Notes: generated from the letters alone by a model not told the origin. A DNA stretch of 64,000 bases from Vreelandella nigrificans (GCF_002374315.1 NZ_NWUX01000013.1:62001-126000), one strand, 5' to 3'. Positions 18,599 through 27,895 are shown, counted from the stretch's first letter. Made by a program: numbers and translations.

Positions 18599-18627
18599 TT
18601 GACGAAGTGAGATGTAATCAGTATTAT
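18599..18627 (+). promoter_or_regulatory. tRNA operon promoter
   Basis: TTGACG (18599-18604) and TATTAT (18622-18627) are exactly 17 bp apart, 22 bp before the tRNA-Ala gene. The following GCCTCGTC is a GC-rich discriminator, as in stringently controlled stable-RNA promoters. Confidence 0.8.
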
Positions 18628-18649
18628 ATGCCTCGTCTTAACGACATGT

Positions 18650-18725
18650 GGGGCCTTAGCTCAGCTGGGAGAGCGCAACACTGGCAGTGTTGAGGTCAGC
18701 GGTTCGATCCCGCTAGGCTCCACCA
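18650..18725 (+). tRNA. tRNA-Ala (GGC)
   Basis: A 76-nt cloverleaf. The acceptor GGGGCCT pairs with AGGCTCC, including the G3:U70 pair that identifies alanine tRNA. The anticodon stem CAACA/TGTTG closes the loop CTGGCAG, giving anticodon GGC. The T-loop is TTCGATC and the CCA end is encoded. Confidence 0.97.
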
Positions 18726-18766
18726 ATAACGAGTAATTCGTTGTTGTATCTTCAAGATCAAAACAC

Positions 18767-18842
18767 GTCCCATTCGTCTAGTGGTCTAGGACACCGCCCT
18801 TTCACGGCGGGAACAGGGGTTCGAACCCCCTATGGGACGCCA
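18767..18842 (+). tRNA. tRNA-Glu (TTC)
   Basis: A 76-nt cloverleaf. The acceptor GTCCCAT pairs with ATGGGAC. The anticodon stem CCGCC/GGCGG closes the loop CTTTCAC, giving anticodon UUC. Discriminator G and encoded CCA are present. It lies 41 bp after tRNA-Ala and is probably co-transcribed with it. Confidence 0.97.
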
Positions 18843-19148
18843 TCACTACTATTTCTTACCCGCATTCCAATCAATTGGCGATTATGAGCTGATTGATGTT
18901 TCTTTGCATCCTGCATTTGAAAACTCCTCTCAATAAGATCACTTTTTGGGTGATTTTATGCTTGACTTGTCCACGTTTTATATTCTGATGAAAGGGTTGT
19001 GCACAACCCCCTGTTGTTTGCCTAAAAAATCAGACATTTAGATTAAGTTCTTTTAAAACAATGAGTTACGTTAGGTTAAAAAATGACCAATTTAAGGCTA
19101 GCTCACTGTTCATGGCGATTGTGGGACGTTTTCTAGCGGTTGTGAACA

Positions 19149-19182
19149 GGGTTATCCACAGATAGTGTGGAAAACCCTTTTT
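19149..19182 (+). terminator. Terminator-like hairpin overlapping a DnaA box
   Basis: GGGTTATCCAC (19149-19159) pairs with GTGGAAAACCC (19167-19177) with one A-A mismatch, a 7-nt loop, and TTTTT directly after. The left arm contains the perfect DnaA box and the right arm a one-mismatch copy. No gene precedes it on this strand within 300 bp except the tRNAs, so it could end the tRNA transcript or an unannotated small RNA. Confidence 0.55.
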
Positions 19183-19561
19183 CGATTAAGGATAGCTAAA
19201 AGTCAAGCGTTATTCCGGCATGTGTGGTGCTTAAGAAGGCGGGGGGAGTGCCCATGCGGATGAGCAAAGTTTGCCTGTTAAGCGTCTTGCTGCTCACCAG
19301 TGGCGTGAGCGACAAGAAAGGTGATCCACTGTTCATGATAGGTGGTATCAAGCTTCTAGGGCTGTTTCTGTGGAAGCTGCGGTGTGTCAGTGGTGTAGTG
19401 TAGGTAGGGTTGTTCACGCTGTACTGTGCACAAACCGTGTTTTGCTCTCGTACGATTGTGCACCCGCTTAATTTGGCAAGATGATCCTTTAGGGTAGCCC
19501 ATCATGGTTAGGCTAATTAAGCCTGCGATGTTTATGGTTTTCCTAGAGTGCTTTTGCAAGC

Positions 19562-19593
19562 ATTGGGTGGTGGAGAGATTGGGTGGTGGAGAA
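19562..19593 (+). repeat. 16-bp tandem duplication
   Basis: ATTGGGTGGTGGAGAG at 19562-19577 is followed directly by a copy at 19578-19593 differing only in the last base. It lies just outside the gltA terminator. Confidence 0.9.
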
Positions 19594-19598
19594 TACGC

Positions 19599-19626
19599 AA
19601 AAGGCCACCCGAAGGTGGCCTTTTTT
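19599..19626 (-). terminator. gltA terminator (bidirectional in form)
   Basis: GGCCACC (19603-19609) and GGTGGCC (19614-19620) form a tight stem with a CGAA/TTCG loop, flanked by AAAA on one side and TTTTTT on the other. It lies 32 bp beyond the gltA stop on the minus strand and could also stop plus-strand transcripts. Confidence 0.85.
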
Positions 19627-19657
19627 CATCCTATAAATCCGTATGACTGCTACTGAT

Positions 19658-20944
19658 TTATTTTTTAGGATAGTCACGCTGTGCATGACCAATATAAAGC
19701 TGGCGTGGGCGACCAATTTTGTAGCTTTCACTCAGCATTTCATGCCAGTGAGAAATCCAACCAATAGTGCGGGACACCGCAAAAATAACGGTGAACATGT
19801 TGGTGGGAATTCCCATTGCCTTAAGAATAATGCCAGAGTAGAAGTCGACGTTCGGATAGAGCTTGCGCTCAATGAAGTATTCGTCTTCCAGGGCAATCTG
19901 TTCAAGGCGCTTAGCGATTTTGAGCTGCGGGTCGTCGGCCATGCCTAGCTCTGCCAGTACCTCGTCGCAGGTCTCTTTCATCACCTTGGCACGCGGGTCA
20001 AAGTTGCGATAAACGCGGTGACCGAAACCCATTAGCTTGAAGGGGTCATCTTTATCCTTCGCTTTATCAACAAAGCGCTGAATATTCTCTTCTGAGTCAT
20101 CGCCGATCTCATCCAGCATATTCAGCACGGCTTCGTTGGCGCCACCGTGGGCTGGGCCCCATAGCGCAGCGATGCCAGCACTAATACAGGCAAACGGATT
20201 GGCGCCGGTTGAGCCAGCTAGGCGAACGGTTGAGGTAGAGGCATTTTGCTCATGGTCCGCATGCAGCATAAAGATGCGATCCATAGCTTTCGCGTATACT
20301 GGATTGATTTTGTACTCTTCGCACGGGTTGCTGAACATCATGTAGAGGAAGTTCTCTGCATAGCTCAGGTCATTGCGCGGATAGTTGAACGGTTGTCCAA
20401 CATTATACTTATGCGACATCGCTGCCAGTGTTGGCATTTTGGCAATCAGGCGGATGGCGCTGATTATGCGATCTTCTTCCTGAGTGATGTCCATATGGTC
20501 GTGGTAGAAGGCTGCTAAGCCGCCAACAACACCACATAGAATGGACATCGGGTGCGCATCACGGCGGAACCCTTTGAAGAAGTTGTTGATCTGGTCGTGC
20601 ACCATGGTGTGATTGCGAATGCGTGATTCGAAATCAGCGTACTGCTCTTCGTTGGGTAGCTCACCAAAAAGTAAGGTGTAGCACATTTCGACAAAGTTCG
20701 ACTCTTTGGCCAGCTGGTCAATGGGGTAGCCGCGGTGCAGCAATACGCCCTTGCCGCCATCAATATAGGTGATGGCGGACTGGCAGGAAGAGGTGGCCAT
20801 AAAGCCGGGGTCGTAGGTAAACAGGCCTTCAGCACCTAGGCCGCGAACGTCAATGACGTCGGGGCCAAGTGTGCCGGAATACATGGGTAGCTCGATCGGT
20901 TTATCAAGACCGTCTACCGTCAATGTCGCTTTCCTGTCAGCCAT
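19658..20944 (-). CDS. gltA: Citrate synthase
   Basis: Condenses acetyl-CoA and oxaloacetate to citrate, the entry step of the TCA cycle. At 428 residues it has the length of the hexameric, NADH-inhibited type II enzyme of Gram-negative bacteria, with the family's N-terminal beta domain. The active-site histidines are in [12 protein letters not shown] and [15 protein letters not shown], and the catalytic Asp is in [10 protein letters not shown] near-perfect AAAGGAGG precedes the ATG, implying strong translation. It is transcribed away from the sdh operon across a 500-bp shared upstream region, so the entry enzyme and the rest of the cycle can be co-regulated. Confidence 0.97.
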   Translation of the reverse strand: MADRKATLTVDGLDKPIELPMYSGTLGPDVIDVRGLGAEGLFTYDPGFMATSSCQSAITYIDGGKGVLLHRGYPIDQLAKESNFVEMCYTLLFGELPNEEQYADFESRIRNHTMVHDQINNFFKGFRRDAHPMSILCGVVGGLAAFYHDHMDITQEEDRIISAIRLIAKMPTLAAMSHKYNVGQPFNYPRNDLSYAENFLYMMFSNPCEEYKINPVYAKAMDRIFMLHADHEQNASTSTVRLAGSTGANPFACISAGIAALWGPAHGGANEAVLNMLDEIGDDSEENIQRFVDKAKDKDDPFKLMGFGHRVYRNFDPRAKVMKETCDEVLAELGMADDPQLKIAKRLEQIALEDEYFIERKLYPNVDFYSGIILKAMGIPTNMFTVIFAVSRTIGWISHWHEMLSESYKIGRPRQLYIGHAQRDYPKK

Positions 20945-21290
20945 GCTGGCCTCCTTTCGAATTCGGTTTGGGACGTAAAGTCGTTGTTTCGCATACCGCG
21001 CCGGCGAAAAGGCTTGCCCACTATAGAAGCGTGCGACATTTTGTCAATTAGCCGATGCGCCAAGTATGCTTGTACAAGAGTTGTTGTTGTGGTTTGTTTT
21101 TGTATATGGTGGAGTGGAGTTTATAGTAGCTAAATATTAGGAAATTAATAAGTGTTAATCAGATTGACGGTATGCTTGAGGGCTTATCAATCCATCAATC
21201 AGCTGTCACTATAACTATGCTGCAGCGCAAAATCGACCCGCAATAGTGGCAATTATCTTGCACCATAGTCGAGTTAACCTTGTGTTCAGT

Positions 21291-21319
21291 TTGTCAGCGG
21301 GGGCGAAGGTTCTTATAAT
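21291..21319 (+). promoter_or_regulatory. sdh operon promoter
   Basis: TTGTCA (21291-21296) and a perfect TATAAT (21314-21319) are 17 bp apart, a strong sigma-70 promoter. Transcription from about 21326 gives a leader of some 125 nt before sdhC. The rest of the region back to gltA (20945-21290) shows no other clear site to me. Confidence 0.8.
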
Positions 21320-21341
21320 CCACGGCGCGCGACCGGCAGGT

Positions 21342-21429
21342 AGGTGGTCGTGCTCGACTTGGCAACGGCCGAGCCCCTTCCAGCAACCACTGCCCGCTCG
21401 GGCCATGCCCGACCTGTCGCAGAGCGGGC
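21342..21429 (+). promoter_or_regulatory. Structured GC-rich leader of the sdh operon
   Basis: Three stems can be drawn in the untranslated leader: 21343-21348 with 21386-21391 (GGTGGT/ACCACT), enclosing 21352-21356 with 21370-21374 (GCTCG/CGAGC), and then 21392-21399 with 21422-21429 (GCCCGCTC/GAGCGGGC), which itself encloses GGGC/GCCC. The last stem ends about 20 nt before the sdhC start, where it could affect ribosome access. Whether it binds a ligand, a protein or a small RNA is unknown. Confidence 0.5.
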
Positions 21430-21450
21430 CAAGAGAGTGTGTATAACGCC

Positions 21451-21828
21451 GTGAATAGCAAACGACCCGTAAACCTAGACCTTACTACGATACATTTCCC
21501 ACTGCCGGCGCTAACGTCGATTACACACCGTATTACGGGTGTCATCCTGTTCGTTGGCCTGATTTTCGCTTTTTGGGCGCTGGGTAAATCCCTGTCATCT
21601 CCGGCTGGCTTTGATGCTGTCAGCAACGCGTTAGCTAACAACTTTTTCGCCAAGTTCATAGCTTGGGGTTTGTTGTCTGCTTTAGCATTCCACTTTGTTG
21701 CAGGCATCAAGCACCTACTGATGGATGCTGATATTGGTGTGACCCTTGAAGGTGGCGTGAAAAAAGCACAGATCACTGTCGTGGTCAGTGCGGTTCTGAT
21801 CATTTTGGCAGGAGTTTGGGTATGGTAA
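21451..21828 (+). CDS. sdhC: Succinate dehydrogenase cytochrome b556 subunit
   Basis: Membrane anchor of complex II carrying heme b and part of the ubiquinone site. The product is 125 residues with three membrane helices. The signature LPALTSITHRITGVILF holds the conserved Ser and Arg of the quinone site, and the histidine in LLSALAFHFVAGIKHLLMD is the likely heme ligand. I choose GTG 21451 because the sequence then begins MNSKRPVNLDL as in pseudomonads; GTG 21439 is also open but lies too close to the GAGAG element. It overlaps sdhD by 7 nt. Confidence 0.93.
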   Translation: MNSKRPVNLDLTTIHFPLPALTSITHRITGVILFVGLIFAFWALGKSLSSPAGFDAVSNALANNFFAKFIAWGLLSALAFHFVAGIKHLLMDADIGVTLEGGVKKAQITVVVSAVLIILAGVWVW

Positions 21829-22169
21829 CTAACATCACTAGTTTTGGCCGCAGCGGGCTTTCCGACTGGCTGATGCAGCGCGTTTCTGCAGTGATTCTGG
21901 CCTTTTATACGGTATTTATAGTCGCTTACCTGCTATTTAATCCGAGCCTTGATTATTACGCCTGGAGCGGACTATTTAGCCAAACCTGGATGCGTATCTT
22001 TTCGCTGCTAGCATTCATCTCTATTGCAGCGCATGCCTGGATCGGTTTGTGGACTGTCACCACCGATTATCTCAAGTCCACTCGCCTGCGTGTAGGTGCC
22101 CAGACGCTAATTATTCTGGCCATCTTTGTATACCTGGTGTGGGGCATTCAAATTCTGTGGGGAGCTTGA
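21822..22169 (+). CDS. sdhD: Succinate dehydrogenase membrane anchor subunit
   Basis: Second membrane anchor of complex II, 115 residues with three helices. The N-terminal RSGLSDWLMQRVSAVIL motif is typical, and the histidine in SIAAHAWIGLWTVTTDYLK is the other heme ligand candidate; the DY pair contributes to quinone binding in the family. ATG 21822 has GGAG at 7 nt; an upstream TTG in frame is unneeded. It overlaps the end of sdhC, showing translational coupling. Confidence 0.93.
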   Translation: MVTNITSFGRSGLSDWLMQRVSAVILAFYTVFIVAYLLFNPSLDYYAWSGLFSQTWMRIFSLLAFISIAAHAWIGLWTVTTDYLKSTRLRVGAQTLIILAIFVYLVWGIQILWGA

Positions 22170-22172
22170 TAC

Positions 22173-23945
22173 ATGTCTAACCTTCGTAGCCTGACGTTTG
22201 ACGCTATCATTGTTGGTGGCGGTGGCTCTGGCCTGCGTGCTGCTCTAGAGCTGGCTAAGTCCGGTAAAAAGACAGCGGTACTGTCTAAAGTGTTCCCGAC
22301 GCGTTCTCACACTGTCTCTGCCCAGGGTGGTATTACCTGTGCGATCGCTTCCTCCGATCCGAATGATGATTGGCGCTGGCACATGTATGACACCGTTAAA
22401 GGTGGCGACTATATCGCTGATCAGGATGCGGCAGAGTATATGTGCTCGGAAGGTCCCAAGGCGGTATTTGAGCTTGAGCACATGGGCTTACCATTCTCGC
22501 GCTTCGATAATGGCCGTATCTATCAGCGCCCGTTTGGCGGCCAGTCGAAGAATTTCGGCGAAGGCGGCCAAGCGGCGCGTACCTGTGCGGCGGCTGACCG
22601 TACCGGCCACGCGTTACTGCATACTCTTTACCAGAACAACTTGAAGAACAACACAACCTTCTTAAACGAATGGTATGCGGTTGATCTGGTGAAGAATGCT
22701 AACGGTGACGTGGTTGGTTGTATTGCCATGTGCATCGAGACTGGCGAAGTAGTACACGTTAAATCGAAAGCCACGGTGCTAGCCACCGGTGGCGCAGGCC
22801 GTATTTATGCATCGACCACCAATGCGTTGATCAATACCGGTGACGGTATCGGTATGGCGCTACGTGCTGGCTTCCCGATGCAAGATATGGAAATGTGGCA
22901 GTTCCACCCAACCGGTATTTACGGTGCAGGTACGCTGGTCACGGAAGGTTGCCGTGGTGAAGGTGGCTACCTAATCAATAAAGATGGCGAGCGCTTCATG
23001 GAGCGTTACGCGCCGAATGCCAAAGATCTTGCGGGTCGTGACGTAGTTGCGCGCTCAATGGTCATGGAGATCCTGGAAGGTCGCGGCTGTGGCGAGAAAG
23101 GTGATCACGTCTTCTTGAAACTTGATCACTTGGGTGAAGAGGTGCTTGGTAAGCGCCTGCCTGGCATTGTTGAACTATCCAAAACTTTCGCCCACGTTGA
23201 TCCGGCTAAAGACCCGATTCCGGTCGTGCCGACCTGCCACTACATGATGGGCGGTATTCCGACCAATATTCATGGCCAGGCGATTACCCAAGACGAAAAC
23301 GGCAAAGACCATATCGTCAACGGCTTGTTCGCATGTGGTGAAGCGGCATGTGTATCTGTTCACGGTGCTAACCGCCTGGGCGGTAACTCGCTGCTTGACC
23401 TGGTCGTCTTTGGACGTGCAGCAGGTATGTTTATTGAAGGCGCTTTGAACGAAGGTATTGAATACCTGGATGCCTCTGAGTCTGACATCGATTCAGCAAT
23501 GAAACGCATCACTCGCTGGAATGAATCAGAAGGTGGCGAAAGCATTCCTGAGTTGAAAGCTGAGCTACAAGACATCATGCAGACCTCTTTCGGTGTATTC
23601 CGTGAAGAGAAGAACATGCAGGAAGGTGTCAAAAAGCTGGAAGCGCTGCGTGGCCGTATCGCAAATGCTCACTTGCCTGATAAATCCAACGCATTTAACA
23701 CCGCTCGAGTTGAAGCGCTGGAGCTGGATAACTTGATGGAAGTGGCAGAAGCAACGGCGATTGCTGCCCTTGAGCGTAAAGAGAGCCGTGGTGCTCACTC
23801 GCGCTACGACTATCCTGACCGTGATGACGTCAACTGGCTGAAACACTCGCTCTACTTCCCGGCAACCAAAGAGCTGAAACAGCGCGACGTTAACTTCAAG
23901 CCGAAAACTGTTGATACCTTCGAGCCTAAGGTTCGTACCTACTAA
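22173..23945 (+). CDS. sdhA: Succinate dehydrogenase flavoprotein subunit
   Basis: Oxidises succinate to fumarate with covalently bound FAD. The product is 590 residues, standard length. The Rossmann motif [13 protein letters not shown] lies at 12-24, the FAD-linking histidine is H46 in [11 protein letters not shown], the substrate loop [21 protein letters not shown] is intact, and the capping segment [19 protein letters not shown] is present. It begins three bases after sdhD ends and is followed by sdhB. Confidence 0.97.
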   Translation: MSNLRSLTFDAIIVGGGGSGLRAALELAKSGKKTAVLSKVFPTRSHTVSAQGGITCAIASSDPNDDWRWHMYDTVKGGDYIADQDAAEYMCSEGPKAVFELEHMGLPFSRFDNGRIYQRPFGGQSKNFGEGGQAARTCAAADRTGHALLHTLYQNNLKNNTTFLNEWYAVDLVKNANGDVVGCIAMCIETGEVVHVKSKATVLATGGAGRIYASTTNALINTGDGIGMALRAGFPMQDMEMWQFHPTGIYGAGTLVTEGCRGEGGYLINKDGERFMERYAPNAKDLAGRDVVARSMVMEILEGRGCGEKGDHVFLKLDHLGEEVLGKRLPGIVELSKTFAHVDPAKDPIPVVPTCHYMMGGIPTNIHGQAITQDENGKDHIVNGLFACGEAACVSVHGANRLGGNSLLDLVVFGRAAGMFIEGALNEGIEYLDASESDIDSAMKRITRWNESEGGESIPELKAELQDIMQTSFGVFREEKNMQEGVKKLEALRGRIANAHLPDKSNAFNTARVEALELDNLMEVAEATAIAALERKESRGAHSRYDYPDRDDVNWLKHSLYFPATKELKQRDVNFKPKTVDTFEPKVRTY

Positions 23946-23972
23946 TCTCCGCATCGACGAGAGGGAGTCACC

Positions 23973-24683
23973 ATGTCAAATCTTCAGGTATCCGTGTATC
24001 GCTATAACCCGGAAACCGACTCCGCACCCTATATGCAGGAGTTTCAGGTCGATACCAAGGGGCGCGATCTGATGGTGCTGGATGTTCTGCACCTGATGAA
24101 AGAGCAAGATAGTGGTTTGGCCTACCGCCGCAGCTGCCGCGAAGGTGTTTGTGGCTCGGACGGCATGAACATGAACGGTAAGAACGGTCTGGCGTGTATC
24201 ACGCCACTGTCTGACGTTGTCAAAAATAATAAGCTAATCTTGCGGCCGCTGCCGGGTCTGCCGGTTATTCGCGATATGGTTGTCGATATGGGCTTGTTCT
24301 ATAAACAGTACGAGCGTATTCAGCCGTACCTGCAGAACGATACCCCCGCACCGGCTATTGAGCGTCTGCAGTCACCGGAAGAGCGCGATAAATTGGATGG
24401 TTTGTACGAGTGTATTCTCTGTGCCTGCTGTTCTACATCGTGCCCATCCTTCTGGTGGAACCCCGACAAGTTTGTTGGCCCGGCTGGTTTATTGCAGTCT
24501 TATCGCTTCTTGGCGGATTCGCGGGATACGGCAACACGTGAGCGTCTTACCAGCTTGGAAGACCCGTTCTCGGTATTTCGCTGCCGTGGAATTATGAATT
24601 GTGTAGCGGTTTGTCCAAAAGGGCTGAATCCTACTCGCGCAATTGGTAAAATCCGTGAAATGTTGCTCGCTGATGCAACGTAA
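23973..24683 (+). CDS. sdhB: Succinate dehydrogenase iron-sulfur subunit
   Basis: Carries electrons from FAD to quinone through three clusters. The product is 236 residues. The 2Fe-2S loop CREGVCGSDGMNMNG, the 4Fe-4S motif CILCACCSTSCP and the 3Fe-4S/4Fe partner CRGIMNCVAVCPKG are all complete. GAGGGAG precedes the ATG. It closes the sdhCDAB unit; a terminator-like stem follows 140 bp downstream. Confidence 0.97.
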   Translation: MSNLQVSVYRYNPETDSAPYMQEFQVDTKGRDLMVLDVLHLMKEQDSGLAYRRSCREGVCGSDGMNMNGKNGLACITPLSDVVKNNKLILRPLPGLPVIRDMVVDMGLFYKQYERIQPYLQNDTPAPAIERLQSPEERDKLDGLYECILCACCSTSCPSFWWNPDKFVGPAGLLQSYRFLADSRDTATRERLTSLEDPFSVFRCRGIMNCVAVCPKGLNPTRAIGKIREMLLADAT

Positions 24684-25022
24684 ATGCTAAAAATATGAGA
24701 AAAAAGTGGGCGTCACCTAAGTTGTGCAACAAAGCTACTTAAATCGTGGCGCTTCGCTTGTTATCATAGGGACTGTCATGTTGTGCGACGACGCGTCGCA
24801 CCCCATGTATAGTCAAGTTAAAAGCCGGTGCTGAGAGTGCCGGCTTTTGAGCATGAACTGATGAAGAAAAAACGCGTCAAGAAACACGTACGATGAATAG
24901 GGCTTCCGGCTTCCGGTCGGCGCCGCCGGCAAACGTCCCGCCCCGCCGGCAGGGCAATAGCGATGTCGTTGCGTTAGTGCAGCGATACCGATACCACCCC
25001 ATCAGTGCAGGGTGACCGAGAG
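24684..25022. other. Long structured region between sdhB and sucA
   Basis: About 340 bp without a gene, packed with symmetry. GTGCGACG/CGTCGCAC (24783-24801) is a perfect 8-bp hairpin with a 3-nt loop; the terminator stem at 24820-24848 follows. Downstream, a GC-rich part (about 24899-24955) contains a directly repeated GGCTTCC and several GCCGGC-type palindromes that can pair in alternative ways. A sucA promoter probably lies here, but I could not define it. The arrangement suggests a regulated leader for sucAB-lpd. Confidence 0.5.
24820..24848 (+). terminator. Terminator between sdhB and sucA
   Basis: AAAAGCCGG (24820-24828) pairs with CCGGCTTTT (24840-24848) around an 11-nt loop, ending in four T residues. 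It probably lowers read-through from the sdh genes into sucA rather than stopping it fully. Confidence 0.75.
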
Positions 25023-27857
25023 ATGCAACAAGGCATAATGGAGTTGATGTGGCGTTCCTCTCACGTTAGTGGCGGCAATGTCCACTACGTGGAAGCGCTT
25101 TACGAGCAGTACCTCGCCGATCCCGATTCTGTCCCTGACGAATGGCGCAGCTATTTTGACCAGCTGCCGCGTCCCGAGGGCAGTGCCTCCCACGATGTTC
25201 CACTAAGCCCCATCCGTGATCAGTTCTACCAGCTAGGTCGAGAAAGTCGTCCAGGCCAGGTAGTCGCCGCTGTTGATAGTGGTGAGAATAAAAAACAGGT
25301 TAAAGTCCTGCAGCTGATCAACGCATACCGCTTCCGTGGTCATCAGAAGGCCAATATCGACCCGCTGGGACTGCGTAATCCCACCCCCGTCCCCGACCTC
25401 GACCTGTCGTTTCATCAGCTTTCAAAAGCTGATCTTGACACCGAGTTCCAGACCGGTTCGTTTTTCTTAGGTATTGATAAAGCGCCGCTGCGTGAAATCG
25501 TTGATGCGCTGGAGCAGACTTATTGCCGCTCCATCGGCTGTGAGATCATGCACATCGTTGATACCGAAGAGAAACGCTGGCTGCAGCGTCGCTTTGAGTC
25601 GGTTCGTAGTGCCCCCAAATTCAGCGATGACGTGCGCAAGCATATTCTTGAGCGCTTAACCGCTGCTGAAGGTTTGGAAAATTACCTGGCGTCTAAGTAC
25701 CCAGGCACCAAACGCTTCGGTTTGGAAGGCGGCGAATCGTTTGTACCAATGATGGACGAACTAATCCAGCGTGCTGGCGGTTATGGCACTAAAGAAGTCG
25801 TTATTGGTATGGCTCACCGTGGCCGTCTCAATCTGTTGGTTAATATTCTGGGTAAAAACCCTGCTGACTTGATTGATGAGTTTGACGGCAAAAAAGTGAT
25901 TGAGCGTGGTTCTGGCGACGTCAAATATCACCAGGGCTTTAGCTCTAACGTCATGTCGCCTGGTGGTGAAGTCCACTTGGCCATGTCGTTCAACCCCTCG
26001 CACCTTGAAATCGTGGCGCCGGTGGTTGAAGGCTCTGTACGCGCACGCCAAGATCGCCGTAATGATGAAGAGGGCAGCAAAGTACTGCCAATCAACGTCC
26101 ATGGTGATGCTGCCTTTGCTGGCCAGGGTGTGGTGATGGAGACATTCCAGATGTCTCAAACCCGTGCCTATAAAACCGGCGGCACGATACATATCGTGAT
26201 CAACAACCAGGTCGGCTTTACTACGTCGAACCCCCTGGATGCGCGTTCAACCGAATACTGTACTGATATTGCCAAAATGGTTCAGGCGCCGATTTTTCAC
26301 GTTAACGGCGATGACCCTGATGCGGTAATTCATGCTACCCAGGTGGCACTGGATTATCGTCAGCAGTTCAAGAAAGACGTGGTGATTGACTTGGTGTGCT
26401 ACCGCCGTCGCGGACATAACGAAGCCGACGAGCCGTCAGGCACCCAACCGATGATGTACTCCAAAATCAAAGATCATCCCTCCTCGCGTACGCTGTATGC
26501 CCAGCGTTTGGTTGGGCAGGGGGTGCTCTCTGAAGATGATGCCAAGGCGATGGTTGAAACCTATCGCAATGACTTAGTGGCGGGTAATCACGTTGCTAAT
26601 GCATTAGTGCAAGAGCCAAATGCTTCTCTGTTTGTCAACTGGGCGCCGTATCTGGGCCACGAGTGGACTGGTGACGCAGACACAACCTTCGATATGAAGC
26701 GTTTGCAGCAGCTTGCAGCGAAAATGTGCGACATCCCCGATGGGGTGGACGTGCAGCGCCAAGTTGCCAAAATTTATGAAGACCGCCGTAAAATGCAGGC
26801 GGGTGGCTTGGGGCTTAACTGGGGCTTCGCTGAAACCCTTGCTTACGCCACGTTGCTCGACCAAGGCCATCCGATTCGTATTACGGGCCAGGACGTAGGT
26901 CGCGGTACCTTCTCTCACCGCCATGCAGTGATACATAACCAGAAAGATGGTTCTACCTATGTACCGCTGCAGAACATGGCCGACAGCCAGCCACGCTTCA
27001 CTATTCACGACTCCTTCCTTTCTGAAGAAGCCGTGTTGGCCTTTGAGTATGGCTATTCCACCACTGCGCCAAATGACCTCATCATTTGGGAAGCCCAGTT
27101 TGGTGACTTCTTTAATGGTGCGCAGGTTGTTGTTGACCAGTTTATCTCTTCTGGTGAAACCAAATGGGGCCGACTGTGTGGTTTAACCATGCTGCTACCC
27201 CATGGCTACGAAGGCCAGGGTCCTGAGCACTCTTCAGCGCGTTTAGAGCGTTTCTTACAGCTATGTGCTGAGCACAATATGCAAGTATGTGTGCCCACCA
27301 CTCCAGCCCAAATCTACCATCTGCTGCGTCGTCAGGTAATCCGTCCGTTGCGCAAGCCGTTGGTAGTTATGTCGCCTAAGTCACTGTTACGCCACAAAGA
27401 AGCGGTGTCTAGCCTGGAAGATCTTGCCCATGGCAAGTTCCACATGGTATTGCCAGATCAGGCAGAACTTGTGGCTGAGCAAGTAACGCGTGTGATTATG
27501 TGTGCCGGTAAGGTGTACTACGATTTAGCTAATTGGCGCGCCGAAAACGAGCGTAATGACACGGCGATCATCCGTCTTGAGCAGCTCTATCCCTTCCCGA
27601 AAGAAGAGCTTCTAGATGTGCTCCAGGCGTATGCCAATGTGGAAGACATTGTGTGGTGTCAGGAAGAGCCGCTTAACCAAGGCGCCTGGTACTCCAGCCA
27701 GCACCACATGCGTGCCGTTGCCGATATTTTGAAAGATGGCTTTGGGCGTGAATTGAAATTTGCAGGACGTCCCGCCTCGGCTGCTCCGGCAGCGGGCTAC
27801 ATGTCCGTCCACACTGAACAGCAGCGCCAGCTGGTGGAAGACGCTTTTAACCTATAA
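25023..27857 (+). CDS. sucA: 2-oxoglutarate dehydrogenase E1 component
   Basis: Thiamine-diphosphate enzyme that decarboxylates 2-oxoglutarate and succinylates the lipoyl group of SucB. At 944 residues it has the normal length. The N-terminal binding peptide is MELMWRSSHVSGGNVHYVE, and TPP/metal motifs include GMAHRGRLNLL (about 260-270) and HGDAAFAGQG (about 360-369), with the C-terminal transketolase-like pyrimidine domain after residue 590. I place the start at ATG 25023, matching the family, rather than the in-frame GTG at 25005. Confidence 0.96.
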   Translation: MQQGIMELMWRSSHVSGGNVHYVEALYEQYLADPDSVPDEWRSYFDQLPRPEGSASHDVPLSPIRDQFYQLGRESRPGQVVAAVDSGENKKQVKVLQLINAYRFRGHQKANIDPLGLRNPTPVPDLDLSFHQLSKADLDTEFQTGSFFLGIDKAPLREIVDALEQTYCRSIGCEIMHIVDTEEKRWLQRRFESVRSAPKFSDDVRKHILERLTAAEGLENYLASKYPGTKRFGLEGGESFVPMMDELIQRAGGYGTKEVVIGMAHRGRLNLLVNILGKNPADLIDEFDGKKVIERGSGDVKYHQGFSSNVMSPGGEVHLAMSFNPSHLEIVAPVVEGSVRARQDRRNDEEGSKVLPINVHGDAAFAGQGVVMETFQMSQTRAYKTGGTIHIVINNQVGFTTSNPLDARSTEYCTDIAKMVQAPIFHVNGDDPDAVIHATQVALDYRQQFKKDVVIDLVCYRRRGHNEADEPSGTQPMMYSKIKDHPSSRTLYAQRLVGQGVLSEDDAKAMVETYRNDLVAGNHVANALVQEPNASLFVNWAPYLGHEWTGDADTTFDMKRLQQLAAKMCDIPDGVDVQRQVAKIYEDRRKMQAGGLGLNWGFAETLAYATLLDQGHPIRITGQDVGRGTFSHRHAVIHNQKDGSTYVPLQNMADSQPRFTIHDSFLSEEAVLAFEYGYSTTAPNDLIIWEAQFGDFFNGAQVVVDQFISSGETKWGRLCGLTMLLPHGYEGQGPEHSSARLERFLQLCAEHNMQVCVPTTPAQIYHLLRRQVIRPLRKPLVVMSPKSLLRHKEAVSSLEDLAHGKFHMVLPDQAELVAEQVTRVIMCAGKVYYDLANWRAENERNDTAIIRLEQLYPFPKEELLDVLQAYANVEDIVWCQEEPLNQGAWYSSQHHMRAVADILKDGFGRELKFAGRPASAAPAAGYMSVHTEQQRQLVEDAFNL

Positions 27858-27895
27858 GCGCCCACTAGATTTAGAGAACATATAAGGGAAACGAC

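Larger units (their letters stand above)
18843..19598. other. Gene-free AT-rich region with palindromes and DnaA-box-like sites
   Basis: About 750 bp without a credible gene. It holds a perfect 16-bp palindrome GGGTTGTGCACAACCC (18994-19009), an AT-rich block (about 19021-19095), a perfect DnaA box TTATCCACA (19152-19160) and near-matches at 18997-19006, 19166-19174, 19410-19418, 19425-19433 and 19456-19464. A weak AT-rich stem ending in T residues (18935-18957) may end the tRNA transcript. Role unknown; see findings. Confidence 0.6.

Noticed and set aside
18650..18725. G3:U70 mismatch in the tRNA acceptor stem
   Set aside because: It is the universal identity element of alanine tRNA, not a defect.
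18843..19598. Chromosomal replication origin oriC
   Set aside because: DnaA-like boxes occur, but none of dnaA, dnaN, recF, gidA or parAB is near; retained only as a candidate DnaA-binding locus.
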